A DNA stretch of 64,000 nt from Flammeovirgaceae bacterium UBA2786 (GCA_002352225.1 DEIA01000011.1:7470-71469), one strand, 5' to 3'. Positions 25,480 through 35,130 are shown, counted from the first letter of the stretch. Program-made: numbers and translations. The notes: a model not told the origin generated them from the sequence alone.

Positions 25480-26721
25480 CTATGAGCCTTCGGCACAATA
25501 ATAAAGTACACTTGAGTTCTCTTGTCTCAAAATTTCAGTTGCCGATTTTCTAATATCATCCTGTGTAACACGTGCTATTTTTTCGCTTTCGCGATTAACC
25601 GATTCTACATCGCCCGAGAGAGCCGCAAAGGCCAGGTTCATAGCACGGTTCATTACTTCTACTTTTTCAAACTCAATTGTGGTAAGCGCCTGATTTTTGG
25701 TTTTTGTCAATTCTTCTTCCGTTACTCCATGAGTAATCAGTTCGTCCAGTAAAGCATCTACAGCAGCCTCGGCTTGTTCAATTTCAATGCCTGGTTTTAT
25801 TCTCCCATTTATAACAATTAGCCCCGGGTCTATTGTGCCCATGGTAAAAGAAGAAACAGACGTAAACAACTCGCGCTGTTTTACCAATTGATTATATAAC
25901 CGGCTGGAGTGTCCGCGGCCTAATACATCGCTTAATAAGTCTGCCGCATAAAAATTGTTATTAAACCTACCCGGCATATGATATGCCTTATACAACGCAT
26001 GCGAGGGAACCTTTGCTGTTACCTTTTGTTGTCTTTTCTGCAATTGTTTTGATTCCACTGCAAGATTACGCGCAGGCTTTTTACCTGCCGGTATTGGTGC
26101 AAACCATTTTTCGGCCAGGGCTTTAACCTGCTCCACTGTTACATTTCCGGCCACTACCAGAATAGCGTTGCTAGGCACATAATGTGTAAAAAAAAATTCT
26201 TTTACATCCTGCATGGTGGCGTTTTCTATATGGCTTATCTCTTTGCCAATTGTTGCCCACTTATAAGGATGTTGTGTATATGCTAACGGACGAAGTTTTA
26301 ACCATACATCACCGTAAGGTTGGTTGAGGTACCGTTGTTTAAATTCTTCTATTACCACTTTGCGTTGTACTTCCAGCACTTGCGGATCAAACGATAAACT
26401 CAACATCCTATCGCTCTCCAGCCAAAAACCAGTCTCCAGGTTATTCGCTGGCACTGTAAGGTAGTAATTGGTAATGTCGGTATTGGTAAAGGCGTTGTTT
26501 TCTCCTCCTACAATTTGCAGCGGTTCATCGTACGATGGAATATTGGCCGACCCTCCGAACATCAGGTGTTCAAATAAGTGTGCAAACCCCGTTTTATCAG
26601 GGTGTTCATCGCGCGAACCCACATCATACAAAATATTCATTACCGCAACCTGCACGGTGCGGTCTTCATGCACAATTACGCGCAACCCATTATCAAGTGT
26701 AAACGAAGTATAGGGAATCAT
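25480..26721 (-). CDS. M16 family zinc metalloprotease
   Basis: A pitrilysin/MPP-like peptidase of about 413 residues from the ATG at 26721 (an upstream in-frame start at 26739 adds six). The inverted zinc motif HLFEH (His54, Glu57, His58 in the longer numbering) lies after GFA, with the downstream zinc Glu in KVVIEEFKQRY near 135. R/Y pair-type C-terminal subdomain follows. It lacks a signal peptide, so may act in the cytoplasm or periplasm as one half of a dimer; substrate unknown. Confidence 0.93.
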   Translation of the reverse strand: MIPYTSFTLDNGLRVIVHEDRTVQVAVMNILYDVGSRDEHPDKTGFAHLFEHLMFGGSANIPSYDEPLQIVGGENNAFTNTDITNYYLTVPANNLETGFWLESDRMLSLSFDPQVLEVQRKVVIEEFKQRYLNQPYGDVWLKLRPLAYTQHPYKWATIGKEISHIENATMQDVKEFFFTHYVPSNAILVVAGNVTVEQVKALAEKWFAPIPAGKKPARNLAVESKQLQKRQQKVTAKVPSHALYKAYHMPGRFNNNFYAADLLSDVLGRGHSSRLYNQLVKQRELFTSVSSFTMGTIDPGLIVINGRIKPGIEIEQAEAAVDALLDELITHGVTEEELTKTKNQALTTIEFEKVEVMNRAMNLAFAALSGDVESVNRESEKIARVTQDDIRKSATEILRQENSSVLYYCAEGS

Positions 26722-26792
26722 TATCTGAATTTTGCGCAAGATAGTTTGGTAGACTGTTTTTTCTATATTTTAGCGCACACATCGCTACCCCT

Positions 26793-28004
26793 ATGTCGGT
26801 TGAACTTATTCTGATTGTATTAAGCGCGCTGGTAATTTTCAGTTACTTGTTCGATCTGATCGCAAAACAGTTCAAAATCCCATCGGTAATCCTATTGTTA
26901 TTAAGTGGTATTGGGCTTCGGTACCTGGCTGGCTGGCTGGAAATACCCATACCCAACTTTGAGCCCATTTTACCGCTGGTGGGTACCATCGGGTTAATAC
27001 TGATCGTTTTGGAAGGGGCACTCGAACTAAAACTAGAACAAGAGAAAGCAACTATCATCAAAAGCTCACTCGGTTCTGCTTTCTTTATTTTGATTCTTAC
27101 CTCCACGGGGCTTGCGCTTTTTTATCATTACTGGACAGGTGCCGATTTTAAAACCTCTTTTCTGAATGCCGTGCCCCTTGGTGTTATCAGTTCGTCTATT
27201 GCCATACCCTCGGCTGCTACCTTGCCCGTGGCACGTAAAGATTTTATCGTGTACGAATCTTCCATGTCCGATATTTTCGGAATTATACTATTTAACTTTT
27301 TGCTGGCCAACGAAACAATTGGAGTAAACTCGTTTTTACGTCTTGGCTGGCAAACCATTCTTATCCTCCTTATATCAGTAGCATTTTGTTTAATGCTGCT
27401 CTATCTGCTCAAGCGGATTACCCATCACCTTAAGTTTTTTCTGATTATTGCGGTGTTAATTCTGGTGTATGCCATAGGGAAACATTATCACCTGCCTACC
27501 CTGGTAATCGTGTTGGCTTTTGGGTTATTCCTTAACAATCTGCATTGGATCAGATTTGCATGGTTTAAAGCTGTGTTTAAATATGATAACTTTTATAAAG
27601 ACTTCAATCAACTAAATCAGCTAAGCGGTGAGAGTGCTTTTATTGTGCGTACTTTCTTCTTTTTGATTTTTGGGTTTACGTTAGATGTGTCTTCGCTTTT
27701 CAATCTTTCGGTTTTAACAAATGGAGGAATAATCGTAACAATCATTTACGTTGTTAGAATTGTCTATCAGAAATTCTTTGTACCCCAGGCAGGAGTTGCT
27801 GAGTATTTCCTGTCTCCAAGAGGACTTATCAGTATATTACTTTTCTTTAGCATCCCCGAAAGTCAAAAGTTACCGGCCATCGAAAACAGTCTGTTGTTTT
27901 TTGTTATTCTGGCCACCAGTTTAATTATGACGTTCGGCCTTGTTTCAGTTCGTAAAGAACAAAACTCGCAGCCAGTTAATACTCCCCAATCTGATGTCTC
28001 ATGA
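26793..28004 (+). CDS. Cation:proton antiporter (CPA family)
   Basis: A 403-residue membrane protein with about eleven hydrophobic helices. The N-terminal SYLFDLIAKQFKIPSVILLLLSGIGLRYL matches Na+/H+ exchanger domain proteins. LEGALELKLEQ and SSSIAIPSA fit the family core. No TrkA-N or TrkA-C regulatory domain is attached, unlike many Kef-type proteins. The next gene starts 4 bp inside the end of this one (ATGA). Confidence 0.9.
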   Translation: MSVELILIVLSALVIFSYLFDLIAKQFKIPSVILLLLSGIGLRYLAGWLEIPIPNFEPILPLVGTIGLILIVLEGALELKLEQEKATIIKSSLGSAFFILILTSTGLALFYHYWTGADFKTSFLNAVPLGVISSSIAIPSAATLPVARKDFIVYESSMSDIFGIILFNFLLANETIGVNSFLRLGWQTILILLISVAFCLMLLYLLKRITHHLKFFLIIAVLILVYAIGKHYHLPTLVIVLAFGLFLNNLHWIRFAWFKAVFKYDNFYKDFNQLNQLSGESAFIVRTFFFLIFGFTLDVSSLFNLSVLTNGGIIVTIIYVVRIVYQKFFVPQAGVAEYFLSPRGLISILLFFSIPESQKLPAIENSLLFFVILATSLIMTFGLVSVRKEQNSQPVNTPQSDVS

Positions 28005-29980
28005 AATTTCAACGCAAAAAACTTTCAGACACCACCCTGCTTCAACTTTATGAAGCCCTGCTTTTTCCAAGACTTATTGAAGAAAAAATGCTGGTGCTGC
28101 TGCGGCAGAACAAAATCAGCAAATGGTTTAGTGGAATTGGCCAGGAGGCCATCTCGGTGGGCATTACTCAGGCACTAAATAAAGACGAATACATTTTACC
28201 CATGCATCGTAACCTGGGTGTGTTTACCGGGCGTACTATTCCTTTTGCAAAACTATTTGCACAATGGCAGGGTACCGCCTCCGGGTTTACCAAGGGCCGC
28301 GACCGGTCTTTTCATTTTGGTAGTAACGAACATCATATTGTAGGAATGATTTCACACCTGGGCCCACAAAATGGTGTGGCCGATGGTGTTGCTCTTGCTT
28401 CTGTCTTAAATAAAGAAAAAAAAGTTACCGTTGTCTTTAATGGTGATGGCGGAACCAGCCAGGGCGATTTTCATGAAGCGGTAAACGTAGCAGCTGTATG
28501 GAATCTGCCTGTAATTTTTGTAATTGAAAATAACGGCTACGGACTTTCTACACCCAGCAGCGAACAGTTTAAGTGTAAACAGTTTATTGATAAAGCTATT
28601 GGATATGGCATTGAAGGCGTTCAGGTAGATGGCAATAATGTTCTGGAAGTTTATACTACAGTACAACAGCTTGCCGAAAAAATGCGCGATAAACCACAAC
28701 CCATTTTGCTGGAGTGTATCACATTTAGAATGCGCGGCCATGAAGAAGCATCGGGCACCAAATACGTACCTAAAAAGCTAATGGACGAGTGGGCAAAGAA
28801 AGATCCGCTTACCAACTACGAAGACTTTTTGCTGAATGAAAAACTACTCGATCAAAAACAGATCGACAGCATTCGAAAAAAGTTAAAAAAAGAAATTGAA
28901 ACCGGGCTTGCCGAAGCCTTTCAGGAAACCTTGCCCATACCTGATACCGAATTGGAGTTGAATGATGCGTATGCTCCATTTAATCAAACTGCAATCGCCC
29001 CCTCTTCGTCCGCAGAATCTGAAAAAAGATTTATCGATGCCATTAGCGATGGGTTACGCCAAAGCATGGAGCGTTACAATAACCTCGTACTGATGGGGCA
29101 AGACATTGCCGATTACGGTGGCGTATTTAAAATAACCGAAGGCTTTGTAGAAAAATTTGGAAAAGACCGGGTACGCAATACCCCCCTGTGCGAGTCGGCT
29201 ATTATTGGAACAGGACTTGGGCTATCTATTAAAGGTATGAAAGCCATGGTAGAGATGCAGTTTGCCGATTTTGTTACCGAAGGCTTTAACCAGATTGTAA
29301 ACAACCTTGCAAAAGCTCATTGGCGTTGGGGGCAATCTGCGGATGTGGTGGTGCGCATGCCAACCGGTGCGGGTACTGCAGCCGGCCCCTTTCACTCACA
29401 AAGCAACGAAGCGTGGTTCTTTCACACTCCGGGTTTAAAGATTGTTTATCCTTCTAATCCATATGATGCAAAAGGATTGCTGTGCGCAGCGCTTGAAGAC
29501 CCTAATCCCTATTTATACTTCGAGCATAAACTGTTATACCGTTCTATCAAAGACACCATTCCCGATGATTATTACACGGTTGAAATTGGCAAAGCTAATT
29601 TAGTTCGTGAAGGAATTGATCTTTCCATCATCACCTATGGTATGGGTGTGCATTGGGCTACTGAAATTTTAGACACGCTGCCCAATGTAAAAGCCGATGT
29701 GCTCGACTTACGCACGTTACTTCCGTGGGATAAAGAAGCTGTATTGAAAACTGTAAAGAAAACACACCGTGTTTTGGTATTACACGAGGATACCCTAACC
29801 GGAGGCATTGGTGCTGAAATAGCGGCATGGATAAGTGAACATGCTTTTCAATACCTCGATGCACCGGTTATACGCGAGGCAAGTTTAGATACAGCCATAC
29901 CATTTGCCTCAACCCTTGAACAGAATTTTCTGCCAAAGGGCAGACTAAAAAACAGAGTTGAATCGCTCTTGAAATTTTAA
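28001..29980 (+). CDS. Fused E1 alpha/beta subunits of a 2-oxoacid dehydrogenase
   Basis: A 659-residue fusion. Residues about 10-310 form the alpha (thiamine diphosphate) subunit with the TPP motif GDGGTSQGDFHEAV near 149 to ENNGYGLS; about 340-659 form the beta (transketolase-like pyrimidine plus C-terminal) subunit, with MGQDIADYGGVFKITEGF and the PTGAGTAAGPFHSQSNEAWF region. Likely decarboxylates pyruvate or branched-chain 2-oxoacids. No E2 or E3 gene is adjacent. Coupled by overlap to the antiporter. Confidence 0.93.
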   Translation: MKFQRKKLSDTTLLQLYEALLFPRLIEEKMLVLLRQNKISKWFSGIGQEAISVGITQALNKDEYILPMHRNLGVFTGRTIPFAKLFAQWQGTASGFTKGRDRSFHFGSNEHHIVGMISHLGPQNGVADGVALASVLNKEKKVTVVFNGDGGTSQGDFHEAVNVAAVWNLPVIFVIENNGYGLSTPSSEQFKCKQFIDKAIGYGIEGVQVDGNNVLEVYTTVQQLAEKMRDKPQPILLECITFRMRGHEEASGTKYVPKKLMDEWAKKDPLTNYEDFLLNEKLLDQKQIDSIRKKLKKEIETGLAEAFQETLPIPDTELELNDAYAPFNQTAIAPSSSAESEKRFIDAISDGLRQSMERYNNLVLMGQDIADYGGVFKITEGFVEKFGKDRVRNTPLCESAIIGTGLGLSIKGMKAMVEMQFADFVTEGFNQIVNNLAKAHWRWGQSADVVVRMPTGAGTAAGPFHSQSNEAWFFHTPGLKIVYPSNPYDAKGLLCAALEDPNPYLYFEHKLLYRSIKDTIPDDYYTVEIGKANLVREGIDLSIITYGMGVHWATEILDTLPNVKADVLDLRTLLPWDKEAVLKTVKKTHRVLVLHEDTLTGGIGAEIAAWISEHAFQYLDAPVIREASLDTAIPFASTLEQNFLPKGRLKNRVESLLKF

Positions 29981-30055
29981 CATATCTGCAGCGTTCTAAA
30001 TCATGAAAGGGCATAACCTCTTTTTCATTATCTTAGCCTGTTTATTACCCAGATT

Positions 30056-32773
30056 TTGAAGGTTGCATCCAGTTTTATGCTCAAGCCCATGCGGGGGTTA
30101 ATCCTTACGGGATTAATTATGATGCTCTGCCTTATAGCGGAAGAGACTTTAGCGCAGGATAAGCGACCCATCAACAATAAATCAACCATCCGGCAAACGC
30201 GGGCCAAGTCGGTTAAACATAACGAGAAAGCGACAACCAAAGATATTGCGGGCCGTAAACTTCGTACGCTTAACCAATCATCCGCGCAGCGCGCAATACA
30301 CTCAGCTAAGTCGCCCTACAAAGCAAAAAGACGTTCGGGCGATCAGGCCGGCCAGCCAATTGGTGGTAAACCAGTGGGTATTCGGTCGCGTGCCATCAAT
30401 GCCGGACGGGCTAATATTTACCCGCAAAAAGGTCCGTTTGTAAATCACTCTTCCCGGTCAGAACCCCGGGCATATAATAATAGACAAGAGCTTTCGCGAT
30501 TATCGCGATTACAAACCCGGCATGATCCGCCCGGCCGCAAGAAAAGAATAACTCCACGGTCCGGTTCACAAGCCTTTGTAACCCGTGGACGCAAGAATGT
30601 GTATTGGGGTAAGTACTCGAAAGGCGAACGTGCCATTACTACCGATCTTGCCGGAAGACCACTACGCACAAAAAATTTCCGATCTCCGGCCAATGCCCTT
30701 ATCAAAGCCGATAATCCTTATTATGGACGTAAAGACAGGGGCGATCGTGCTTATAAAGGTTCATTCCGTTCAGGTTATGCCACCGCCTCCAGGCGAGGTG
30801 AGCGGGCATGGAAAGGAGACATATCCGGGCATGCTATCCGCAGAAGTGCCGGCCGCGATAACCAGGTAGCAGGGCAGCGTGGCGATAGCCCCAAAGTTTC
30901 GCCTGGCTTTAGTGCCCGTATGATACGAAAAGATCTTTCGCGCATAAGCGGAACAAAAAGAAAACAAGGAGGTGGTTCCGTTACCGGATTATTCCGCTCT
31001 AACAAACCTTTACCTCCCCGCCAGCCCGGTATGGGCGGTACGTTTATGAAACAAGACTTTGGCAAACTGCGAGGGGTTAAACCAGAAAAAGGAGGTGGAA
31101 GTGTTTCCGGAAAATACAAATCGAATCAACCCTTAACTCCGCGACAGCCCGGCATGGGAGCTAACTTTATGAAACGAGATTTTGCCCGGTTAAAAGGTAT
31201 CAAACCAGAAAAAGGTGGCGGTTCTGTAACCGGCAAATACCGATCAAACCAACCCCTTATGGCAAAAGCCCCCGGAGCAAGCGCAAACTTTATGCGTAAA
31301 GATCTGGGCAAACTTCGGGGTATAAAACCTATTAAAGGAGGGGGAAGTATTTCAGCGCAAATGCATAAAGGGCGTAATGCACCCATAGCTGTTAGAACTC
31401 CCGGCAATCCACGTGCAGCCAGCATGCAGGCCAATTACCGGGGTGCGATACGAAGGGATGAACGAGGGTTTAGCAATGCCGGATTAAGTTATACCGGAAA
31501 CATACGAGCTGCCCGCCCTCCCAAAGGCGGGGGTAGCATAAGTGGGTTTCAACGAAACAATAACAATATGCCTTTGGCTGTTAGACAACCTCTGAATGAG
31601 CGCGCGGCACGCTTCCAGGGAAATTACAAAGGCTTTATAAGACAAGATCGCGCCTCCCGTAGTTTCAGTCAGGAAGGATTGAGTTATACCGGCAACATAA
31701 AAGGTGGCCCCAAACAACTAAGCCAGTTAGGGTATGGCTACAGCGGAGATATTCCCATGCGTAAAAAATCTTTTAGCAGAGAAGGGTATGATTGGGCGGG
31801 CTCTGCAAAAGCAAGCAAACCATTAAAAGGTGGTGGTAGTATTAGCGGACAACTGTGGAATAACAAAGAACAGCCCTTGCCCGCCCGGTATGCCGCCAGC
31901 AAAGCCGCAAAGTTTCAGGGTAATTTACCTTTTGCACGCCAGTCTTTTAGTCGCGAAGGGTATGATTGGGCAGGTTATAACCGCACACGCAAACCCGAAA
32001 AAGGAGGAGGAAGCATTAGCGGGCAGTTATGGAATAACAAAGAACAACCCTTGCCTGCACGCATACCAACTGGTAAACAAGCCAGCGAAATAGCCTACTC
32101 TGGCCGAATAAGATTACCGCGCTTTAAGCGCGAGTATGTTCGTAATCCTAATGCAGTAGAAGAGGCCTTAAAAAAACATAGTCCTTATGAAAATGTGTAC
32201 ATGGTAAACAACATTACCGCCCGGGTTAAGCAAAAAGAAACAGACAAAAATAAACTCTCTGCAAAAGGGGCATTGCCCGGCACACCCCCCACACGGTCAA
32301 CCGTTAAGGCAGGTGAATACTCCGGAACCATGAAACGCTATTGGGAGTATAAAAACAACCCGAGCAGTGTTAATGCCTCACTTAACACAATTAAATACTC
32401 TAAATCCTTTGCCGATGCTACTGTGTACGCAGGCAAAGTACGGCTAACCAAAAATTACCGTCATGCCCCCAATGCAAACAAAGAAGCCTTGAAAGTTCTG
32501 GCCCCGGGAAGAGCCTATGCCCGCATTGACGATTATCAGGGCAATATCCGCATGAATAAGTTCAACCATAAAAAACATTTTCCCGATGCCACCTTTGCGC
32601 ACAACAAAGACAATAATGTGAAGAGTGAAAGAACCATTTTAACAAACATTAAGTTATTGTGGACAGGATTATTTAAACGCCAGAACACACAACCCGATGC
32701 CGTTAAGGACAAGGTTCGTAAACCGCGCTACGATAAGAAAGAAAAAGACCTGTGGAAAGATCTATACGACTAA
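30056..32773 (+). CDS. Repetitive, highly basic exported protein with GGGS repeats
   Basis: Unrecognised 905-residue protein. TTG at 30056 or inner ATGs (30077, 30089) may start it; a signal peptide ends near ETLAQ at residue 34. Seven GGGS(I/V) motifs occur near residues 305, 346, 387, 428, 491, 592 and 650. The first four are spaced exactly 41 residues (123 bp) and share KGGGSVxGxxxSNxPL, then xPGxxxxFM, then LRGIKP. Later units share SFSREGYDWAG and GQLWNNKEQPLPAR. Lys/Arg-rich throughout, with no cysteine-rich or catalytic motif seen. Probably envelope structural or surface-binding. Stop overlaps ytxJ. Confidence 0.82.
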   Translation: MKVASSFMLKPMRGLILTGLIMMLCLIAEETLAQDKRPINNKSTIRQTRAKSVKHNEKATTKDIAGRKLRTLNQSSAQRAIHSAKSPYKAKRRSGDQAGQPIGGKPVGIRSRAINAGRANIYPQKGPFVNHSSRSEPRAYNNRQELSRLSRLQTRHDPPGRKKRITPRSGSQAFVTRGRKNVYWGKYSKGERAITTDLAGRPLRTKNFRSPANALIKADNPYYGRKDRGDRAYKGSFRSGYATASRRGERAWKGDISGHAIRRSAGRDNQVAGQRGDSPKVSPGFSARMIRKDLSRISGTKRKQGGGSVTGLFRSNKPLPPRQPGMGGTFMKQDFGKLRGVKPEKGGGSVSGKYKSNQPLTPRQPGMGANFMKRDFARLKGIKPEKGGGSVTGKYRSNQPLMAKAPGASANFMRKDLGKLRGIKPIKGGGSISAQMHKGRNAPIAVRTPGNPRAASMQANYRGAIRRDERGFSNAGLSYTGNIRAARPPKGGGSISGFQRNNNNMPLAVRQPLNERAARFQGNYKGFIRQDRASRSFSQEGLSYTGNIKGGPKQLSQLGYGYSGDIPMRKKSFSREGYDWAGSAKASKPLKGGGSISGQLWNNKEQPLPARYAASKAAKFQGNLPFARQSFSREGYDWAGYNRTRKPEKGGGSISGQLWNNKEQPLPARIPTGKQASEIAYSGRIRLPRFKREYVRNPNAVEEALKKHSPYENVYMVNNITARVKQKETDKNKLSAKGALPGTPPTRSTVKAGEYSGTMKRYWEYKNNPSSVNASLNTIKYSKSFADATVYAGKVRLTKNYRHAPNANKEALKVLAPGRAYARIDDYQGNIRMNKFNHKKHFPDATFAHNKDNNVKSERTILTNIKLLWTGLFKRQNTQPDAVKDKVRKPRYDKKEKDLWKDLYD

Positions 32774-33132
32774 TGAATTGGTTTGAACTTACAACACCCA
32801 CGCAACTAGATGCGCTAAGAGCCGAATCGCACCAACAGCCGGTAATTATTTTTAAACACAGTACAAGATGCTCCATTAGCCGGGCCGTACTGGACCGGGT
32901 AGAGCGCAACTGGAATCAGGAAGGTTTATCCGAGGTAAAACCATACTTTCTGGATTTGCTGGCACACCGGCCTATTTCCAATCAGATTGCATCCGAATTT
33001 GATATTGAACACGAATCGCCACAGCTGATTTTAATTCATCAGGGCAAACCACTTTATGCTCAATCGCATTATGGGATTGATGTGACTAAAATTAAACAGG
33101 CCCTGCAAAAGCCTGAGTTCATTAAAAATTAA
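32773..33132 (+). CDS. ytxJ: Bacillithiol-system redox protein YtxJ
   Basis: A 119-residue thioredoxin-fold protein from ATG 32773, which shares its A with the stop of the repeat protein (TAATG). VIIFKHSTRCSISRAVLDRVE carries a single redox Cys33; the fold continues with SPQLILIHQGKPLY. The family (DUF2847) is associated with bacillithiol and proposed as a bacilliredoxin. Fits with bshC in the same window. The link to the repeat protein upstream is unexplained. Confidence 0.9.
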   Translation: MNWFELTTPTQLDALRAESHQQPVIIFKHSTRCSISRAVLDRVERNWNQEGLSEVKPYFLDLLAHRPISNQIASEFDIEHESPQLILIHQGKPLYAQSHYGIDVTKIKQALQKPEFIKN

Positions 33133-33529
33133 ACACCACAGTTTGTTTTACACTTTCGGCCAGGCTTAAAGCAACCGGGCAAGTAAGGGCAGCATTCTTC
33201 AGCTTTTGTTTCTGTACTTCTGTAGCAACTAATGCCGGGTGGGTAAACGTAATTTGTACTTCTGCTATTTTACGCGGGTTACTGGCCATCACTTTAACCA
33301 CTTCGGTAGTAAGACCTTTTAAAACAATTGCTTCGCGTTCGGCAACCATGCCCATAATCGTCATCATGCAACTGCTTAACGCTGCACATACCAGATCGGT
33401 AGGGCTAAAAGCTTCGCCTCTGCCATTGTTATCGGTAGGAGCATCTGTAACTACTAAATTTCCCGATTTTAGATGTTTTGCCTGTGTGCGCAGGTTACCC
33501 AGGTATTCAACTGTAGCCATATTTGCCAT
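33122..33529 (-). CDS. OsmC family peroxiredoxin-like protein
   Basis: A 135-residue OsmC/Ohr-like protein. The conserved TDNNGRGEAFSPTDLVCAALSSC places cysteines at 48 and 54, and a second conserved cysteine is in ALTCPVALSL near 118. These form the thiol pair that reduces organic peroxides in the family. Ends with an 11-bp overlap with the convergent ytxJ gene. Confidence 0.92.
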   Translation of the reverse strand: MANMATVEYLGNLRTQAKHLKSGNLVVTDAPTDNNGRGEAFSPTDLVCAALSSCMMTIMGMVAEREAIVLKGLTTEVVKVMASNPRKIAEVQITFTHPALVATEVQKQKLKNAALTCPVALSLAESVKQTVVFNF

Positions 33530-33598
33530 AACAACTCTATTTTTTCTGCGTTAGTTAGTTTACTTTTAATTCTTCGAAAGGAACGAAATACCGGTGGT

Positions 33599-34336
33599 AT
33601 GAAGCAAGTTTTAAATCTGGTTCTGGTTAGTTTGTTGGGGCTCTCAATACATGCTGTGCAAGCCCAAACACAAGACAGCTATGAATATAATTCGGAATTT
33701 ACCTGGGGGATAAATAAAAACTCAGCCGGTGGATTTATTGGCGGGCTTGTATTTAAAAAGGCAAGAAAACTTAACACCAACATGCTCGAGACGTATGGTC
33801 TGGAGATTATGAATGTTAAACATCCGCAGGAAGTAAGACATAGCTCCGTTTATACCGGTAATTTTTTCATTTACGGTAAGAGTAATTACTTGTATACCTT
33901 CCGGTTTCAATACGGCCGCGATCTTATATTATTTTCAAAAGCACCACAGCAAGGTGTAGAGATAAAAGCCGTTTTTGCGGCCGGCCCCAGTTTAGGCATT
34001 GTTGCCCCCTATTACATTGAAAGAACTGTGGATAATAGCATTTGGACTTCCAGGCGCGAACAGTATAACCCATCAAATCCCGATCATGCTTATTCTAATA
34101 TCCTGGGAACGGGAAATCTTTTTGAGGGTATTAGCGATTCCAAAATACAATTAGGCGGCAACATTAAGGCAGCTATTAATTTCGAATTAGGTTTTTTAAA
34201 ATCGCAGGTTACGGGCTTTGAAGTGGGCGTTTTGGTAGATTCTTACTTTAAAAAGGTTGAATTAATGCCCTCGTCCGAGAACAAAGCCATATTCCCTACA
34301 GTGTTTTTCACAATGTTCTACGGCAACCGTAAATAA
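33599..34336 (+). CDS. Hypothetical outer-membrane beta-barrel protein
   Basis: A 245-residue protein starting at ATG 33599, giving a clean signal peptide MKQVLNLVLVSLLGL ending AQAQ-like (VQAQ). The frame is open further upstream but overlaps the OsmC gene and lacks an export signal. Alternating strands such as NYLYTFRFQYGRDLILF, EIKAVFAAGPSLGIV and KAAINFELGFL suggest an outer-membrane barrel. No specific family recognised. Confidence 0.75.
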   Translation: MKQVLNLVLVSLLGLSIHAVQAQTQDSYEYNSEFTWGINKNSAGGFIGGLVFKKARKLNTNMLETYGLEIMNVKHPQEVRHSSVYTGNFFIYGKSNYLYTFRFQYGRDLILFSKAPQQGVEIKAVFAAGPSLGIVAPYYIERTVDNSIWTSRREQYNPSNPDHAYSNILGTGNLFEGISDSKIQLGGNIKAAINFELGFLKSQVTGFEVGVLVDSYFKKVELMPSSENKAIFPTVFFTMFYGNRK

Positions 34337-34394
34337 TTTCGCTAAAAAATTCTGGATTTTCCGTGACTGGCCTGCGTCAAGTGTATTCTATTGT

Positions 34395-34402
34395 TATATT
34401 TG
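34395..34402 (+). promoter_or_regulatory. -7 box upstream of tonB-like gene
   Basis: TAtaTTTG, a perfect -7 element, 28 bp upstream of the ATG at 34431. The -33 element is weak. Confidence 0.5.
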
Positions 34403-34430
34403 AAATTCCTAAACTGTAAAGATTTCGTGT

Positions 34431-35105
34431 ATGGAAGCTAAAAAGACCGATAAAGCCGATTTGACCAAAAAAACGTCCTTTTTCTTTAGTATTGGACTGT
34501 TGGTAACGCTTGGCATTACTTTCATGGCCTTTGAATGGAAAAGCTATGATGACAACCTGGTAGATCTTCAGGGTAAAAGCACAAACGTGTTTGAAGAACT
34601 TATAGAGGTACCTCCTACCGAGCAGCCACCTCCACCCGCCCCAATCATTCAGCAGCCTCAAATTGTTGAGGTGCCCGATGAAGAAGAAATCAAAGAAGAT
34701 ATTCAACTTAAATTTGACGTGGAAGTAACCGAAGAAACGAAAGTAGAGGAGGTTATTGTTGCGCCCGTTGAAGAAAAGGAAGATGTAGATCAAATCTTTA
34801 GCGTAGTAGAAGAAACTGCTGAACCTAAAGGTGGCATGCCTGCCTTCTACAAATATATAAGTGAGAAAATGAAGTATCCGGCTCAAGCCCGCAGGATGGG
34901 TGTTGAAGGACGTGTATTCGTGGAGTTTGTTGTTAATCGCGATGGTTCTATTGTAGATGTAAAGTTTATTAAAGGGATTGGAGCAGGTTGCGATGAGGAA
35001 GCCGTGCGCGTGGTACAAAGTGCGCCTGCCTGGAAACCAGGTAAGCAAAGAGGAAAACCTGTACGTCAGAAAATGGTTATTCCAATCATTTTCAAACTAG
35101 GTTAA
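34431..35105 (+). CDS. TonB family energy-transducing protein
   Basis: A 224-residue protein. A charged N-terminus is followed by one membrane helix (about 16-35), a proline-rich stretch (PPTEQPPPPAP), an acidic periplasmic spacer and the TonB C-terminal domain (about 135-224: YPAQARRMGVEGRVFVEFVV, GIGAGCDEEAVRVV, WKPGKQRGKPV). It would couple the proton motive force to outer-membrane receptors. No exbB/exbD nearby. A strong terminator follows. Confidence 0.94.
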   Translation: MEAKKTDKADLTKKTSFFFSIGLLVTLGITFMAFEWKSYDDNLVDLQGKSTNVFEELIEVPPTEQPPPPAPIIQQPQIVEVPDEEEIKEDIQLKFDVEVTEETKVEEVIVAPVEEKEDVDQIFSVVEETAEPKGGMPAFYKYISEKMKYPAQARRMGVEGRVFVEFVVNRDGSIVDVKFIKGIGAGCDEEAVRVVQSAPAWKPGKQRGKPVRQKMVIPIIFKLG

Positions 35106-35130
35106 TTCTTGAAATAAAAAAAACGAAGAG

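Noticed and set aside
30445..31434. Several minus-strand frames inside the repetitive gene
   Set aside because: They reflect codon bias of the repeats (PPF, SLP patterns) and recur with the repeat unit; not independent genes.
30968..32020. Regular 123-bp repeats considered as a CRISPR array
   Set aside because: Repeats are in frame, translate to conserved protein units and lack short identical repeats with unique spacers.
33473..33598. Longer start for the outer-membrane protein at 33599
   Set aside because: It overlaps the OsmC gene start region and lacks a signal peptide; the inner ATG gives a clean one.
34377..35048. 223-residue minus-strand frame opposite the TonB-like gene
   Set aside because: Lies wholly antisense to a protein with clear TonB domains; its sequence is Phe/Lys/Asn-rich with no motif, as expected of a shadow frame.
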